Below are positions 47,286-58,944 of a DNA stretch of 64,000 bases, piece after piece. The stretch lies in NCBI RefSeq assembly GCF_038396675.1, contig NC_088926.1, forward strand, positions 30,485,001 to 30,549,000, written 5' to 3'. Within the stretch, counting starts at the first letter, position 1. The number at the start of each line of letters is the position of its first letter. Source of the DNA: Hydra vulgaris (lineage: Eukaryota > Cnidaria > Hydrozoa > Anthoathecata > Hydridae). Under the pieces are notes generated by a model. It had not been told where the DNA came from and searched no databases. It worked only from the letters and a program-made list of their open reading frames with translations. The translations under genes and the position numbers were made by a program.

Positions 47286-48133
47286 TTATAAATAACATTA
47301 GAGGCTCTACATTTTCCTATTATAGGGCAGTTTTCTTTCTTTATACAATTGAAGGGTGGGTATTCTTTTGGTCTTTCTGAACTAATTTTCTTGTTGTGGC
47401 TTTTTATTATACTTTCGATATTTTTGGTGCAGCTGTAACTCAATTTGATGGTGTTTCGATTGAATAGTTTACTTAGGGGGTGGGATGTTGGAAAGTGTTT
47501 GTCGATTAAGTTTAGGAAGATATGTCCGACATTGGTAGAGACGCTTTTACTGTAAGGGGGGTTAAACCATATTATAGTTCTTTTTCTTGTCTTTTTTTCT
47601 CTTTTTTGGGTGTTATACTTTAAATAAAAATTAGTGAAGCCATTTCTTCTTAGTTCATCTTCGTATTTTGGTATAGATAAATTAAATGTTTTTTCATTCG
47701 AGGAATTTTGTGATAATCTGTTGTTAATAGAGATGGGGATTTGCTTTATTATTTGCGGAGGGTGGTTGGATTCAGAGTGGATGTAACGTAGATAATCATT
47801 TAGTTTTTTGAAAGGTTGGTAGGAGCTATTTTCTAAGTTAAAGGATACATCTAAGAAGTTGGCTGCGGGTGGGTTTGTTTGAATCTCTATTTTAAAACCG
47901 ATCGTTTTTATAACTTTAATTATGTTTTTTCGTATTCTATCAATTTGTGATTCAGTTTTTTTACGAAGTATCATCAGACCATCGTCACGATATAGTCCAA
48001 CGTCTTCTTTATTTATTATTTTAGATAGTGAGTCTAATATCAACAACAGATTATCACAAAATTCCTCGAATGAAAAAACATTTAATTTATCTATACCAAA
48101 ATACGAAGATGAACTAAGAAGAAATGGCTTCAC
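47237..48133 (-). CDS. Reverse transcriptase C-terminal half, Penelope-like (left copy)
   Basis: A 298-codon frame. EDVGLYRDDGLMILRKK holds the Y-x-DD catalytic motif. It is followed by TNPPAANFLDVSFNLE, SYQPFKKLNDYLRYIHSESN and HPPQIIKQIPISINNRLS, a block order typical of GIY-YIG-associated RTs. A Cys-containing linker (FNCIKKENCPIIGKCRASN) precedes the stop. The RT fingers and palm before the YxDD are absent: the frame enters from the right-arm sequence near 48040. The GIY-YIG domain follows in another frame, overlapping by about 49 nt at an A7 run. Confidence 0.82.
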   Translation of the reverse strand: MKPFLLSSSSYFGIDKLNVFSFEEFCDNLLLILDSLSKIINKEDVGLYRDDGLMILRKKTESQIDRIRKNIIKVIKTIGFKIEIQTNPPAANFLDVSFNLENSSYQPFKKLNDYLRYIHSESNHPPQIIKQIPISINNRLSQNSSNEKTFNLSIPKYEDELRRNGFTNFYLKYNTQKREKKTRKRTIIWFNPPYSKSVSTNVGHIFLNLIDKHFPTSHPLSKLFNRNTIKLSYSCTKNIESIIKSHNKKISSERPKEYPPFNCIKKENCPIIGKCRASNVIYKCIVSPLTPQKKYILA

Positions 48134-48530
48134 TAATTTTTATTTAAAGTATAACACCCAAAAAAGAGAAAAAAAGACAAGAAAAAGAACTATAATATGG
48201 TTTAACCCCCCTTACAGTAAAAGCGTCTCTACCAATGTCGGACATATCTTCCTAAACTTAATCGACAAACACTTTCCAACATCCCACCCCCTAAGTAAAC
48301 TATTCAATCGAAACACCATCAAATTGAGTTACAGCTGCACCAAAAATATCGAAAGTATAATAAAAAGCCACAACAAGAAAATTAGTTCAGAAAGACCAAA
48401 AGAATACCCACCCTTCAATTGTATAAAGAAAGAAAACTGCCCTATAATAGGAAAATGTAGAGCCTCTAATGTTATTTATAAATGTATAGTATCCCCCCTA
48501 ACACCCCAAAAAAAGTATATATTGGCCTAG
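47994..48530 (+). CDS. Duplicate RT C-terminal segment (right copy, truncated)
   Basis: From NNRLSQNSSNEKTFNLSIPK (about 48042) to SPLTPQKKYILA it duplicates the left-copy protein exactly. The preceding residues are antisense of the middle segment and are not RT. The YxDD motif is not in this copy, so it is a 5'-truncated duplicate. Confidence 0.75.
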   Translation, partial: SPTSSLFIILDSESNINNRLSQNSSNEKTFNLSIPKYEDELRRNGFTNFYLKYNTQKREKKTRKRTIIWFNPPYSKSVSTNVGHIFLNLIDKHFPTSHPLSKLFNRNTIKLSYSCTKNIESIIKSHNKKISSERPKEYPPFNCIKKENCPIIGKCRASNVIYKCIVSPLTPQKKYILA

Positions 48531-48802
48531 CAGAAGGTGAATGGAAGAAAAGATGGGCTAACCACAAACACTCATTCACAAATAAAAAGATGAAAAATTC
48601 AACCACCCTTTCAAAGTATATATGGCAGATAAAAAAAAACGTAAAAATAACACCAAAATTAACTTGGTCAATAATTAAACAAGTCCCCGCCTACAGCAAC
48701 GTAACAAAAAAATGCTTGCTTTGCCTTCATGAAAAACTTTGCATAATATCATACAAAGGAAAGCAAAAATTATTAAATAAAAAAAACAGAAATTATTTCT
48801 AA
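48482..48802 (+). CDS. GIY-YIG endonuclease domain (right copy)
   Basis: Identical 106-residue sequence to the left copy on the opposite strand, with the same one-base offset from the RT frame. The frame offset therefore existed before the arms were duplicated, or the arms are kept identical. Confidence 0.8.
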   Translation: MYSIPPNTPKKVYIGLAEGEWKKRWANHKHSFTNKKMKNSTTLSKYIWQIKKNVKITPKLTWSIIKQVPAYSNVTKKCLLCLHEKLCIISYKGKQKLLNKKNRNYF

Positions 48803-49038
48803 GTGCCGTCACGAAAACAAGTTCTTGCTTGACAACCACGAGCCCAAAGATTAAAAAACCAAACCACGCTCCCAAATAGTTATAGTTTAATAATTGTTTT
48901 TGAACGCCACGATGTTAATTGAGTATATTTTTTAACGAAAAAAACAATGTATTTTTTATCTGATGATTGCTAAACGCATGAAACTTTTAGTAGTAAAAAT
49001 CATGTAGTTATTTTTTTAATCTCGTCAAAAAATCAATT

Positions 49039-50050
49039 ATATAGCTCTGATATCATTCATCGAGCACTCTTGCTGAATATATGCTCACAGCAAAATTAAA
49101 CTTATATATATATATATATATATATATACAAATTTTTTCGGTGTGAAATTTTTCAAATAATTATTCATGAAAATCATATGTTGAAATCTATTAACCTCGT
49201 AATTGATTTTTTATTTAATATATTATTACAAATTATTTGATAATCATTTAAATGGTTAATGAAAATTCAATTACAGATGTAAATATTTACATCTGTAAAT
49301 GAATTTTCATTAAATCAAGTTAAATCAAGTGATTATGTAGATATCATGTCAAATTTATTATTTAATGATGTAGCATTAGTTGCAATTTTGTTCTTTACTA
49401 AATTTATTATTTCACAAAAGTGGTTTGAATAAACTAGTATTTAAACTCTTTAATTGCTAATTGTGTGCGCGTTTTAGTTTTACTCTTTTGTAATCTCTAA
49501 TACCATAATACTTAGATGATAAGTAATTGAAGTATTTACTTCTTTAGATTGGTTTACCTTACATACCTTGATATTGTATGCAATTTTCAATATAAAATTT
49601 CTACAGGCTTTATTTTCTAATTGCGCTGATTTACCTTTTATTTTGTAACTTAAACGTGTATATTTTTTCAGCTTTATAGCTTATGTATCAATTTTAGACA
49701 TAATTGTGTTTATTTCAATTTGGTCAAACTTTTTTTTTTTAATGTCACCATTATTACATTTTGGTTATTCCATAAAACGTATTTAGATATAAACAAACCC
49801 TTGATGTACTTTGTTTCGCTGGTGTTGTTTTGACCAAAGTTAAATATGGTTTTCTTTGTTTAAAAAATCTATATGCTAATTAAATCTTTATGCTGAATCA
49901 GATGTTATCTGATTAAGCATAAAGATCATCTTATCATATATAAAATAGCTAAAAGTTATTCTTCTTGGAAGTCTTTAGTAGAATTTTACTTTAAAAGGTG
50001 CGTAGAGCAGAATAATTCTTCCTTAAAAAGTATGATTATAATAAGCCTTC
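49039..50050. other. Intergenic AT-rich DNA with small hairpins
   Basis: (TA)n at 49105-49128. A hairpin at 49256-49313 (TGAAAATTCAATTACAGATG and complement). An imperfect hairpin at 49883-49926 (ATCTTTATGCTGAATCAGAT). Nothing coding. Confidence 0.55.
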
Positions 50051-50087
50051 ACGTGTAAATAATCAATGTGATTGAGAGGCAGCAGGA

Positions 50088-51630
50088 GTGAAATGTGTCA
50101 CCAGAAGTTTTGTCGATTCTGTAAACAATTTATTGATTGCAGAAGATTTTTATGAGACTCTTTATAAGGGTAAAAGAATTCAAAATGCTGGTGTTGTAGT
50201 CAAAATAGACTCTAAAGCCTCCATTTTAACAGGACCCAATCTGATTCCCAACATTAGCAGCTATCATTGTTGTCATCATTTTTTCATGTTAATGTGGAGA
50301 AAAACTAAACTATGCAAATGTGACACACCATATTTCAGTTGTAATTGTTAAGCTCTTTAGTTCAACTTGAAAAAATTATACTGGATTAACAATTTCCAAA
50401 AACTTACTCTTTAATAGAAGTGTTAACACTCTCAAGTTTTGTTCACAATTTGATTGTGCTGAATCATCTTTTGATTATGAATCATTAGAAGAACACAAGC
50501 TATTAAAAAATCACAATCTTTCATCAGTGAAGAAAACTATGGTAGACAGAGCAAGACTATCTTATATCAACAAAATAAAAATCTCAAACCTAAATTTTTC
50601 TGATTATCAGCTATTATTTCACAAACACCCCTGTATGGTCATTACCAAAAAGAAAGGTGTTCAGATAATCTTCAAACCAAAAAACATTGTTAATCCAGAT
50701 GATCATGTCTGAAGAAGAACGTAGGAAGAAAATGATTCCAGAGCAGGTTCACCAGTAGCTCAGGACAAAATTAAAGCCAAGTGAACATGTTACAGCTTAA
50801 CAAGTTTGATAATTAACTTGTTAAGCTGTCACATGTTCACTTGGCTTATTACATATTTTGGTTATTAGTAAATATACAAGTAAATTAACTTGTATATTTA
50901 CTAATAACCAAAATATGTATGTATATAGAATATATAAAATGTGACTTTAATATTTTCTTGGGACTTAAAATAAATATTTTGCAATATTCTTCAAGCTTTG
51001 AGTATATTTTTTTCAGATGGAGTCGTCAAAAAAAATAAATAGGAAAACTGGTAGCCAATATTTCATAAACAGGTTAATCTAACTGATGATGAGTTTGATG
51101 CAACTGATGATGCGAGACATGCAACTCAAAATAAAGACGATGATTTAAACTACGATATTCAGCTGATAGCAAAAGAGTTAGCTGCTGTTTTTCAAATTGG
51201 TAATTGTTTTGTTATTGAACATAATATGCAATGGTATCCTGCAATAATTCAAAATGCAGGACGTTGTAACACAATAATTTTTTATTTTTGAGTATTATGC
51301 ACCAATGATTAAAAGTTGTTTTATTTTTAATTCAACTAAAGAGTCAAAAATAAAACAACTATTTATGTTTCTCATATGGAAAATATTCGATATGAGAAAT
51401 ATTATTGTCATGGTCACTGACGAAGACATTTATGTTTCTCATATGAAACATTCTATAACACCTGGAATAAACTGTTTCAAGTATCCAACCAAGGAAAATT
51501 TCTTCCAATACTTATCTTTTGACGTTGTTTGTAGGATTGATGCACCAATACCAACTAATCAAAGACTATTTTCTAAGACGACATTGAAAACGTGGAAATT
51601 TAGTTTAGTCATTGATAAACTTCTTTAAAA
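50088..51630 (+). pseudogene. Unrecognised decayed gene or transposon-carried gene
   Basis: Successive plus-strand fragments: TRSFVDSVNNLLIAEDFYET, LYKGKRIQNAGVVVKIDSKA and SILTGPNLIPNISSY (50094-50270). They continue with KKTMVDRARLSYINKIKISN (50530), then, past 51020, SQYFINRLI, DDEFDATDD and IAKELAAVFQIGNCFVIEHN then MQWYPAIIQN. The end is DVVCRIDAPIPTNQRLFSKT (51510-51570). No family was recognised. Two hairpins (50774-50847 and 50852-50917) interrupt the middle. Confidence 0.35.
50852..50917. repeat. Perfect hairpin, 30-bp arms
   Basis: CATATTTTGGTTATTAGTAA onward pairs exactly with its complement across a 6-nt AAATTA loop. It is preceded by a near-perfect hairpin at 50774-50847 (AAGCCAAGTGAACATGT). 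Confidence 0.9.
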
Positions 51631-51824
51631 CCTTATTTTGATTATATTCTTAAAAAAGTTATATTTTTCTATCAGTTTTTAATTGGAAATAACGTTTATC
51701 TGAAATTTATATCATTGTTTTAACAATAGTATAAAAACTTCACGATATAAACGTGTTTGATGTTTGGTTCTTTTTTTATTTAAAAAGCTCAAAAAATTAA
51801 TTTTATCAAGCAGGATATAAAAAA

Positions 51825-52165
51825 TGATATTTTTTAGACATTGGAAGATTCATGTATAAGGAAACCAAATAACTTATACATTTTATGGCAGTCCAAAGGC
51901 CACGATTGAAATGGGTGATCGAACAAAGCGTATTAAACGCAAAAATTTAATTTAGGCAACTTACTTCTTCACAGGCTCTTGTATGCACATATTTTTTTTT
52001 GCATAAAACTAATGTATGCCTTAGTGGCTTTCAAAAATAGTTTAGGAATTCGTATGCAAGTAATGTCCTTAGGAGACATTAATGCTCCAAGTACGTTTAA
52101 AATTTCAAACTTAGCAGTTTTGAACCGTGGTTTCAAGACAACAAAAAGTGTAATTATATTGAATT
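51825..52165 (+). repeat. Dispersed repeat, copy 1 (peptide-preserving)
   Basis: Shares DNA and peptide (LMYALVAFKNSLGIRMQVMS, LGDINAPSTFKISNLAVL) with 58945-59345. Family unknown; probably part of a mobile element. Confidence 0.6.
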
Positions 52166-52930
52166 TTTAATTTTACTGTAGAAATCTACCCGGAGTAACA
52201 GAAAAATAAAAAAGGAATGCGTTTCTTAAATTCATGTTGCTAAAATTGCCATTCAAAGGAGCAATTGTACTTCAAGCACAAATATTTTTACAAAATGGGC
52301 CAAATTCGGGACCCAATATCTCCCCAATTAATAAAAAGAGTTTTCAAAAAAAATTTAAAAGTGGTCTAATTTCATTATTTTCTACAAAATATCTAAAAAT
52401 AAAGACATCACTTCCAGAATTTGCATATTTTGTCTATATTTCTTAGATAATGGCTCTTAAACCTAATTATTTTATTAAACAAAAAATTCAAAATTTTTGC
52501 ATCGCTTTATTATGCATTAAGAAGGTAGTGAACAGTGATTTATGTTTTACAATTAAAATCGGAAGTACACTGCGCGACATAATGATAAGACACTCCAAAA
52601 AGATTTATAAAACTCTATTATACATTTATATTTAAAAACTAATTTTTATTGTAAATGAAAGCAAAGGGTTTACAACACTAAACAGCATTTTAACAAATTT
52701 ATTTTTAACGTAACTCGCATTTTATAAAAAAAGCAAACGTTTTTTCGGTGCGACAAAAATACAAGACAATTTTAGAAAAATCGGTTTATTTGCAACCGCA
52801 GTTGTGGGCAATTAAGAACATTTATTTGATGTAAACACCTAAGACGATTATTTAACTGTAAACTTTCGTGAACTGTCAAAAATTTAGTTTAGGTTTTTTT
52901 TTATTATTAAATATAAAATAAAAAATTAAT
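52166..52930. other. Unassigned stretch before the Tc3-like remnant
   Basis: Short plus-strand frames (e.g. from 52234 and 52450) contain peptides such as SLISLFSTKYLKIKTSLPEF. They could be the diverged 5' part of the neighbouring element or of the preceding repeat; not resolved. Confidence 0.3.
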
Positions 52931-52935
52931 TAATA

Positions 52936-53841
52936 ATGGGTCGTGCTGCACAGTTGAGTCCAGATGAGAAAAAAGTTCTCTCTGACTTATCAGAAATGGG
53001 TCACTCTGTTAGTTACATGGCTAGAGCTATTGGTCGCAGCTGAACTGTGATTAAAAACTACGTTAATAGTCCTCATATGTATGGAATAAAAAATAGTCAC
53101 GGACATCCATCAACATTAAGTGACCGTGATAGGCAAAGGGTTTTGAGACAAGCTTTAAATTTTTCACTAACTGCACGTCATATTGCTGCAGAAGCAGGTG
53201 TGATTGCCAATTTACGTACAGTTCAGCGAGTTATTCATAATGCTTTTCACCTATTGCGCAAAAAATTGAGCGAAAATCACCTTTGACAACAAATCACATA
53301 AACAACGGATTAACTTTTGCAAAGGACCACATAACATGGAAAGAAGAGTGACAACAAGTAGTATTTTGACGAAAAACGATTTTGTCTTGATTGGTCGGAT
53401 AGATGTAATTATTATTTTCACAATTTGCGTAAAGAACCAGTAACGACGTCAACGACGATTTGGTGTGTGATTGGGTATCATGGTTATTCAAAAATTCATT
53501 TTATTGATGGAAAAATAAAGGCTAAGGATTATCTTTTAATTGTTCAAAAATTTTTAAAATGTGAAGCATCTGTAATAGATGGTGAAAATTTTGTTTTTCA
53601 GCAAAATAATGCTAGCGTTCATACAGCAAAGATAGTAAAGGAATATTTCAACAGCAGTAAAATTGAAGCATTGAAGAGGCCAGCTAGATCTCCAGACCTG
53701 AACATTATTGAGAATGCTCGGGCACAGCTGTCACATAAAGTGTTTGAAGGTGGTAAATAACATAGTTCACTAGCTGATTTGAAATCATCCATCGCATCTG
53801 CATGGGATGCAATTGACGTTTCGTTATTTTTTTATTTTTTA
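52936..53841 (+). pseudogene. Tc1/Tc3-like transposase remnant
   Basis: Starts MGRAAQLSPDEKKVLSDLSE with helix-turn-helix and RS(stop)TVIKNYVNSP; the TGA is at 53041. Then come HPSTLSDRDRQRVLRQAL (second helix-turn-helix), FDEKRFCLDWSD (first catalytic Asp), VFQQNNASVHTAKIVKEYF and RSPDLNIIENARAQLS. The second catalytic Asp of the usual FQQDNA motif is Asn, while the DD34E-type Glu is kept. Stops and frameshifts at about 53286-53425 and a TAA at 53758 also inactivate it. No clear TIR was found. Confidence 0.85.
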
Positions 53842-53889
53842 TGATAATTAGGGTAGAGCAAGGCATATAGAGACACTTAAGAAACAAAT

Positions 53890-55510
53890 GCTAGTTACGG
53901 ATAAACTAATCATAGTTAACACTGTTTTTTTATAAATTTCCTAAAATTCATTAATATAAGAAAATGAAAAAAACAAACAAAAAAAAAAATCCTAAAAACA
54001 AAAACAACGAAACTCTAGACTAGCAAAATTTTTACATATTACAAGTGGGTGGTTACAAGTGGGTGGTTACAAGTGGGTGGTTACAAGTGGGTGGTTACAA
54101 GTGGGTGGTTACAAGTGGGTAGGGCAAAACGGGACAGTTAAAAAGCAGCAGTTATTCGTTAAATGTGAAGCTTTAAAAATGATTAAAAAAATTAAGGCTA
54201 TTTATCGTTTAAACATGTTCAGACATTGAACTCTCAAAAAAAGTAACATACCTATAGATACGACACGCCCATACACCACAAAATAAAAACAAAAATAACA
54301 ACTAAAATAAAATATTTGTGTTTTATTATAAAATGCTCTAACCTATATATTATTAAATTAGGAACTACTACTATATTCAAAATTAAACAAAAAATATTAT
54401 GAATCCCACAAAAAATATCCTGAAACTATTTGGCAACATTTTTGATGAGCTGGCTTATTTATTAGCAATATGTCAATGTAAAGTAAACTTGAATATGCCA
54501 TATTTATCAACAGCTTTTCTAGTTCTAAGTTCCTTTTTACTCACAGCTAAAACTGTTTTTTCCTCTTTTGGATAATTGATCAATCTTATGTAATTTCTTG
54601 CCATCTTTGTTTACATCAAACACTATTAATAGTCAGGTTAAGTTATAAAAATAAGAATTTCTTTGGATTTATTACTAATACTGCTTTTCTAAATAAGTAA
54701 AATAATACTTTAGATTAATAATAAAATCATCAAACTGTAAACAGCATCACGAAACAGTAGTGATATAGTCATTTTTTTTATCCTTTTTTTGATTCTGGTT
54801 TTAAAATAATATCTGGAATTAAACTTTTTGAATAGTGACTATATCACTATTCAAAAAGTTTAATTCCAGATATTCTTTTAAAACCATAATCAAAAAGAGG
54901 ATAAAAAATACTCTCTGAATAATATAAACTTTTTATAAATAAATCAAATTAGCAATAGCTTAAGATAAATCTTTTGTCGTTGTATCGCATAAGACGTTAA
55001 GACGTTGTATCGCTTAAATGCGTTAACTTTCTTTTTCGCATCTAAAATGCATCAACTTATTGATGCATTTTAGTTTTTTTAATGTATTTTGGTATTTCTA
55101 AAAATTTTTTTTTTTTCACAGCATTAAAGCACAATAATTTAAAACATTTTATCAAAAAAATTTTTTTTTAGCTGAGATTCAAGACTCTCGATTTTAAAAA
55201 AATGACAGGTAAATATGAATAACTTATAATTCTTCCTTACAATATCTAGAGTAAGAATATATTTTTCTTTTTATCCAAAAAAATTTTATTCAAAAATATT
55301 CTTTAAATAATTGAGGTGATGCTTTACTTTATTTTACCTAAAAACATAATTATTTCAAACAAAAATTTTCTTTCTTTACGACTTTAGTTTTTTTTTAATT
55401 TAATGAAGAGCTTATCAATATATAACTTAAAAACTTTTTTTCTTTTTTTGATTGCGAAGACTAATTCCATATTTAAAAAGGAAATTATTCACTAAAGTTT
55501 TTAGTTTTTA
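53890..55510. other. Intergenic DNA with minisatellite and hairpins
   Basis: No coding feature. Long inverted repeat 54774-54908 (arms about 65 bp, few mismatches, centre CTATA). Short hairpin at 55047-55075 (AAAATGCATCAA). Confidence 0.6.
54043..54121. repeat. 14-bp minisatellite, about 6 copies
   Basis: Tandem TTACAAGTGGGTGG units, exact until the last copy, which ends GGGTAGG. A G-rich strand with regularly spaced GGG in an otherwise AT-rich region. Confidence 0.93.
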
Positions 55511-55954
55511 CGGAAAACCAGGCTTGGCCGATTTAAATCACATTAATTTAAATCAGTGATTTAGGGTAATTTAATGTTATTTCGCCCATCACTCAATCTC
55601 GCCCACCATCTTTGATTGCTTATATGTCCGTTAACACACACACTACATCATCACAAAGACATTTATTCAGAGCAGCAAGCCAACCTTTATCAGCATCTTT
55701 ACAACCAACCTCAGAAGAACCGTAAATAAAGAATTATCACTTAAGGAAAATTTGTTGATTTTTACTAAGTTTTTTGCTACTTAACTTGCCAAATTCAAAC
55801 CACCTAATAGTAGTTCCTAATTATTAATTTTGTGAATTAATAAGGTCATTAGGTCCTTATTAATTTACAAAATTTATAAGGCCATTAACGCCACTAGGGC
55901 ATAAGCATTTAATGAGTTGGTTCCCCATTTCAAGCCTAACCGATAACATATAAT

Positions 55955-56030
55955 TGCTTTGAACAGGATTCAAACTCGCAACCCTTGTATTACGAGTCCC
56001 ATCCAGATCCAGGTCAGAATCTAGGGAGGG
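55955..56030 (-). mobile_element. tRNA-like SINE fragment inside the second hAT
   Basis: The minus strand reads GGGACTCGTAATACAAGGGT followed by TGCGAGTTTGAATCCTG. This is an anticodon-arm-like segment (CGT in loop position) and a good B box. The A-box side is degenerate. The surrounding sequence is not hAT coding. It could be a tRNA pseudogene or SINE. Confidence 0.5.
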
Positions 56031-56711
56031 GTGAAAGTTCGCATTCACAAAAACCCCATGCTTTTTTACTCTTCTAATTAAAATAGCGCAATTGAGCATA
56101 CAAATTAACTACAAGATTTAATTTCACCAACCTGTATATAACGTCACCCTAGGCGAGTATAAGTTCTTTTTAAAAGGCACCCAGTGGGCGACTTTGAATC
56201 AACATGGCGAAATTGTGTTCAAGTGGGCGAGATTGCTTTTGACACAAAGTACAGTTTTTAATGGTAACGCCAAACACTTTTAAGAAGTCTACAATAATCT
56301 GCATAGTTTTGTAGCTGAAAGACTAAGCTATCGAATGATGTATTGTGCAGCAGTGTAGGCCTATAAAATGCCTTTCAACTGTAATTTTAGTATGGATGTG
56401 TGCGAGCTTTGATTAAGTTACCCTAAATCAAGATTTAAATCAAAAGATTTTTTTGGATGACTAATGATTTAAATCATGTTTTTCTTTTATGTTTTATTTT
56501 TGAATAATAAAAATTTATTTAAAACTTATTTTTGTCATATTTCAAAACAAAACTAATTAAATATAGCAGAACTATGTATTTATGAATTAATGACTGAAAA
56601 TTTAACAATAAAAATAAATAAAACAGGTAATGCTACAGTGCACAAAACAAATTAATAAACATAATTATCAATTAAAACTAAACAAATTTTCTCCTGTGTG
56701 CAGTATTAAAA

Positions 56712-58495
56712 TTAATCATCAACATCAAATTGAATGAATTTTCTGCTGATTGAAGAGAAACACAAGCTTAGCAGCTTTTCCGTACCCAATCTCGTACCCA
56801 ATCTATTTCTCAGTTTTGAATGTACCAAGCCGTATGAGGAGAACATACGTTCAACTCCTGCAGATGAAGCTATCGCAGTCATCAATTGCAAAATTGTATT
56901 CAATGTTTTACTTTCGATGTTATCACGGTGTGATCTTCACCACTGAACAGACGATAACGCTGTAAAAACCTCCAAGCTAAATTCAATTTCCAGGAATGGG
57001 TACAACATTCCTCTAAATTTCATAACAGTAGGAATAATATGTGGATGTTGCAGGCATATTCCAACGCAGTATTTTTTTCAATTTCATTCAACATTCTACC
57101 TTGGTAATGAGGATGAAGAAGATTAGCCAGAAGATGGGATGGTGTCACTGCTTTTTCGTATCTTTTTTTCAATTTCTTTTGGATAACTTTCTCACTTTTA
57201 CACAAAAGTTTGATTTCTAGATTTTTCCATACTTCCACTACATCTGCTATTTTGCATTTGTCACTTTGTGCTTTATCAAGTGCAAAAGCAATAGGTTCTA
57301 AGCGAGCAAGTAGATCTTCTGCAGATCTCTAAATGACTAAGTTAGAGACATTTCGTTGCTCTGTAATGTCAATTATGACCTGGTTAGACTCACAGATTTT
57401 TAGCAGAGTTGACCAATTTGTAATATACACTTTAAGACAGTCACACATGGTATTTCAGCGAGTAATACGAGTCTTGAGGTAATACAAGTTTTTTTCCGCC
57501 AGCTTTTCTATATTCTGCCAAAGCAAAATGGTGGTTCCTAAAATATTTGACAATATTTACTATATGATCTTTAACATTGTCATTTTCTAGGTCATGTGCT
57601 AACAAATTCATTAAATGTGCAGAGCGACCATATGTAACTACATCAATATCTGATCGAGATTCAATATTATGCTTCATTTTTGATACATTAGCTGCATTGT
57701 CAGTAATAATGCTTTCTACATGACACCCAAATTCAAGCTCTATATTTTTAATTGATGAAACTGCTAGTTCTTCAAAATATTCAGAAATGTGCGAGCTTCC
57801 AGATGTGTCAATTATGTCATAGACATCACTTGTTTCAGTTGTGACTGTAACACAAATTACAGTCTCCTTGTGAAAGTTTGACCAACCATTCAGTGCTATA
57901 TTTACAATATCTTCATTTAGAGCGTCTTTAATGTTACCCTTTTCTTTATCAAACACTATTGCTAAGAGTTTGTCAGCTACGTCCTTTCTTGTTGGGCCAC
58001 TATAGCCTGGCCTCAACATCAACATAAGTTTTTGGAATTCTGGACGTTCAACTAATTGAAATGATGAATTTGTTGCAAAAATTATTCTTGCAATCTGCTC
58101 ATCAAATACGGCTTTTTGACTCATACTTGTTCTAACAACATGTGACAATAACCCAGAACTTGTATTTTTATTTATTGGACTATTATTATTTATATTTTCT
58201 GTCCGTGATTTTTTTTGCTGATACATTTAGATAACATTTTTCTGATAATTTGAATTAAATAATACTAGTTACAAAAAAAAAATTATTATACAGTGTACAT
58301 TATATCACATTCTGCATTGTTTTCGTGACAACATTTATTTAGATGCACTTTCATTCCTGCCACCAGACCCTGCAGTTCTTTTTTGCATATCCTACATCTT
58401 GCTTTACATCCTTTGCCACTTTTTGTTTCAAGCCTTTCAAATTTACACCACACTGGGTTAGATCTTCTTCCAGACATTTTTTTATTTTTGTTCAC
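56712..58495 (-). pseudogene. hAT transposase, BED-finger type, decayed
   Basis: Starts at 58495 with MNKNKKMSGRRSNPVWCKFE and a BED-type zinc finger (CKARCRICKKEL...HLNKCCH). After a short gap a 261-codon frame (58226-57441) holds FEFQKLMLMLRPGY-type N-core sequence. It continues with NIALNGWSNFHKETVICVTV, SIITDNAANVSKMKHNIE and AHLMNLLAHDLEND. After stops it resumes with RYEKAVTPSHLLANLLHPHY and the dimerisation motif SSAGVERMFSSYGLVHSKLR. Stops near 57436, 57330 and 57020 inactivate it. A distinct hAT subfamily from 24548-28746 (BED rather than TTF finger). Confidence 0.88.
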
Positions 58496-58944
58496 TATGT
58501 TTTAAATATTTTTGTTTCTGCAAAAATATAGCTAGATTTTTAAATTATTTCAGAGTAATATCTTAAATTTTGACAAACAATATTAAATGATTAACATAAT
58601 ATTTATCTAAACTTCTAAAAACTAAACTTTTAAAAATCTAAACTTTATATAATAAATATCCAGAAAATCCTTATACAATTGCATGGAGTGGATAGTTTTG
58701 TAGAGGTATAAGGTTAAAAGAAATGATTTTAGAATCCTGATTATACTTCTGACCTGCTTAACCACTGCATAATCTACAAAAAACGCAGTCAACTAATTTC
58801 ATATTACTTTAAATTATAATAAAAGTTCATCAAATATTTTATTTAAATCAAAAAAACCTGATTTTTTCCGACCCTGCAGAAAACTGATTCGTAATTTTTT
58901 TATAAAGCTAATTTAATGCGCATGCTCACAATAAAATACTATGC

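Larger units (their letters stand above)
46729..49038. mobile_element. Inverted double Penelope-like (RT + GIY-YIG) retroelement
   Basis: Left arm 46729-47725 and right arm 48042-49038 are exact-register reverse complements of 997 bp with no indel (paired coordinates sum to 95767). They are separated by a 316-bp unique middle. Encoded peptides in both arms are identical, including antisense frames. Each arm carries the RT C-terminus and GIY-YIG domain; only the left copy continues into the RT core across the middle. A partial second copy joined head-on to a longer one is a recurring structure of Penelope-like elements. No target duplication found. Confidence 0.85.
55519..58876. mobile_element. 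Second hAT DNA transposon (BED/ZBED type), 3358 bp
   Basis: Ends are CAGGCTTGGCCGATTTAAAT and, inverted, CAGGGTCGGAAAAAATCAGG. The flanking 8-mers CGGAAAAC (55511-55518) and CAGAAAAC (58877-58884) differ at one base, fitting a decayed 8-bp duplication. Subterminal GATTTAAATC motifs are repeated at both ends. It contains a transposase on the minus strand and, in its 3' untranslated half, a tRNA-like repeat. Confidence 0.82.
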
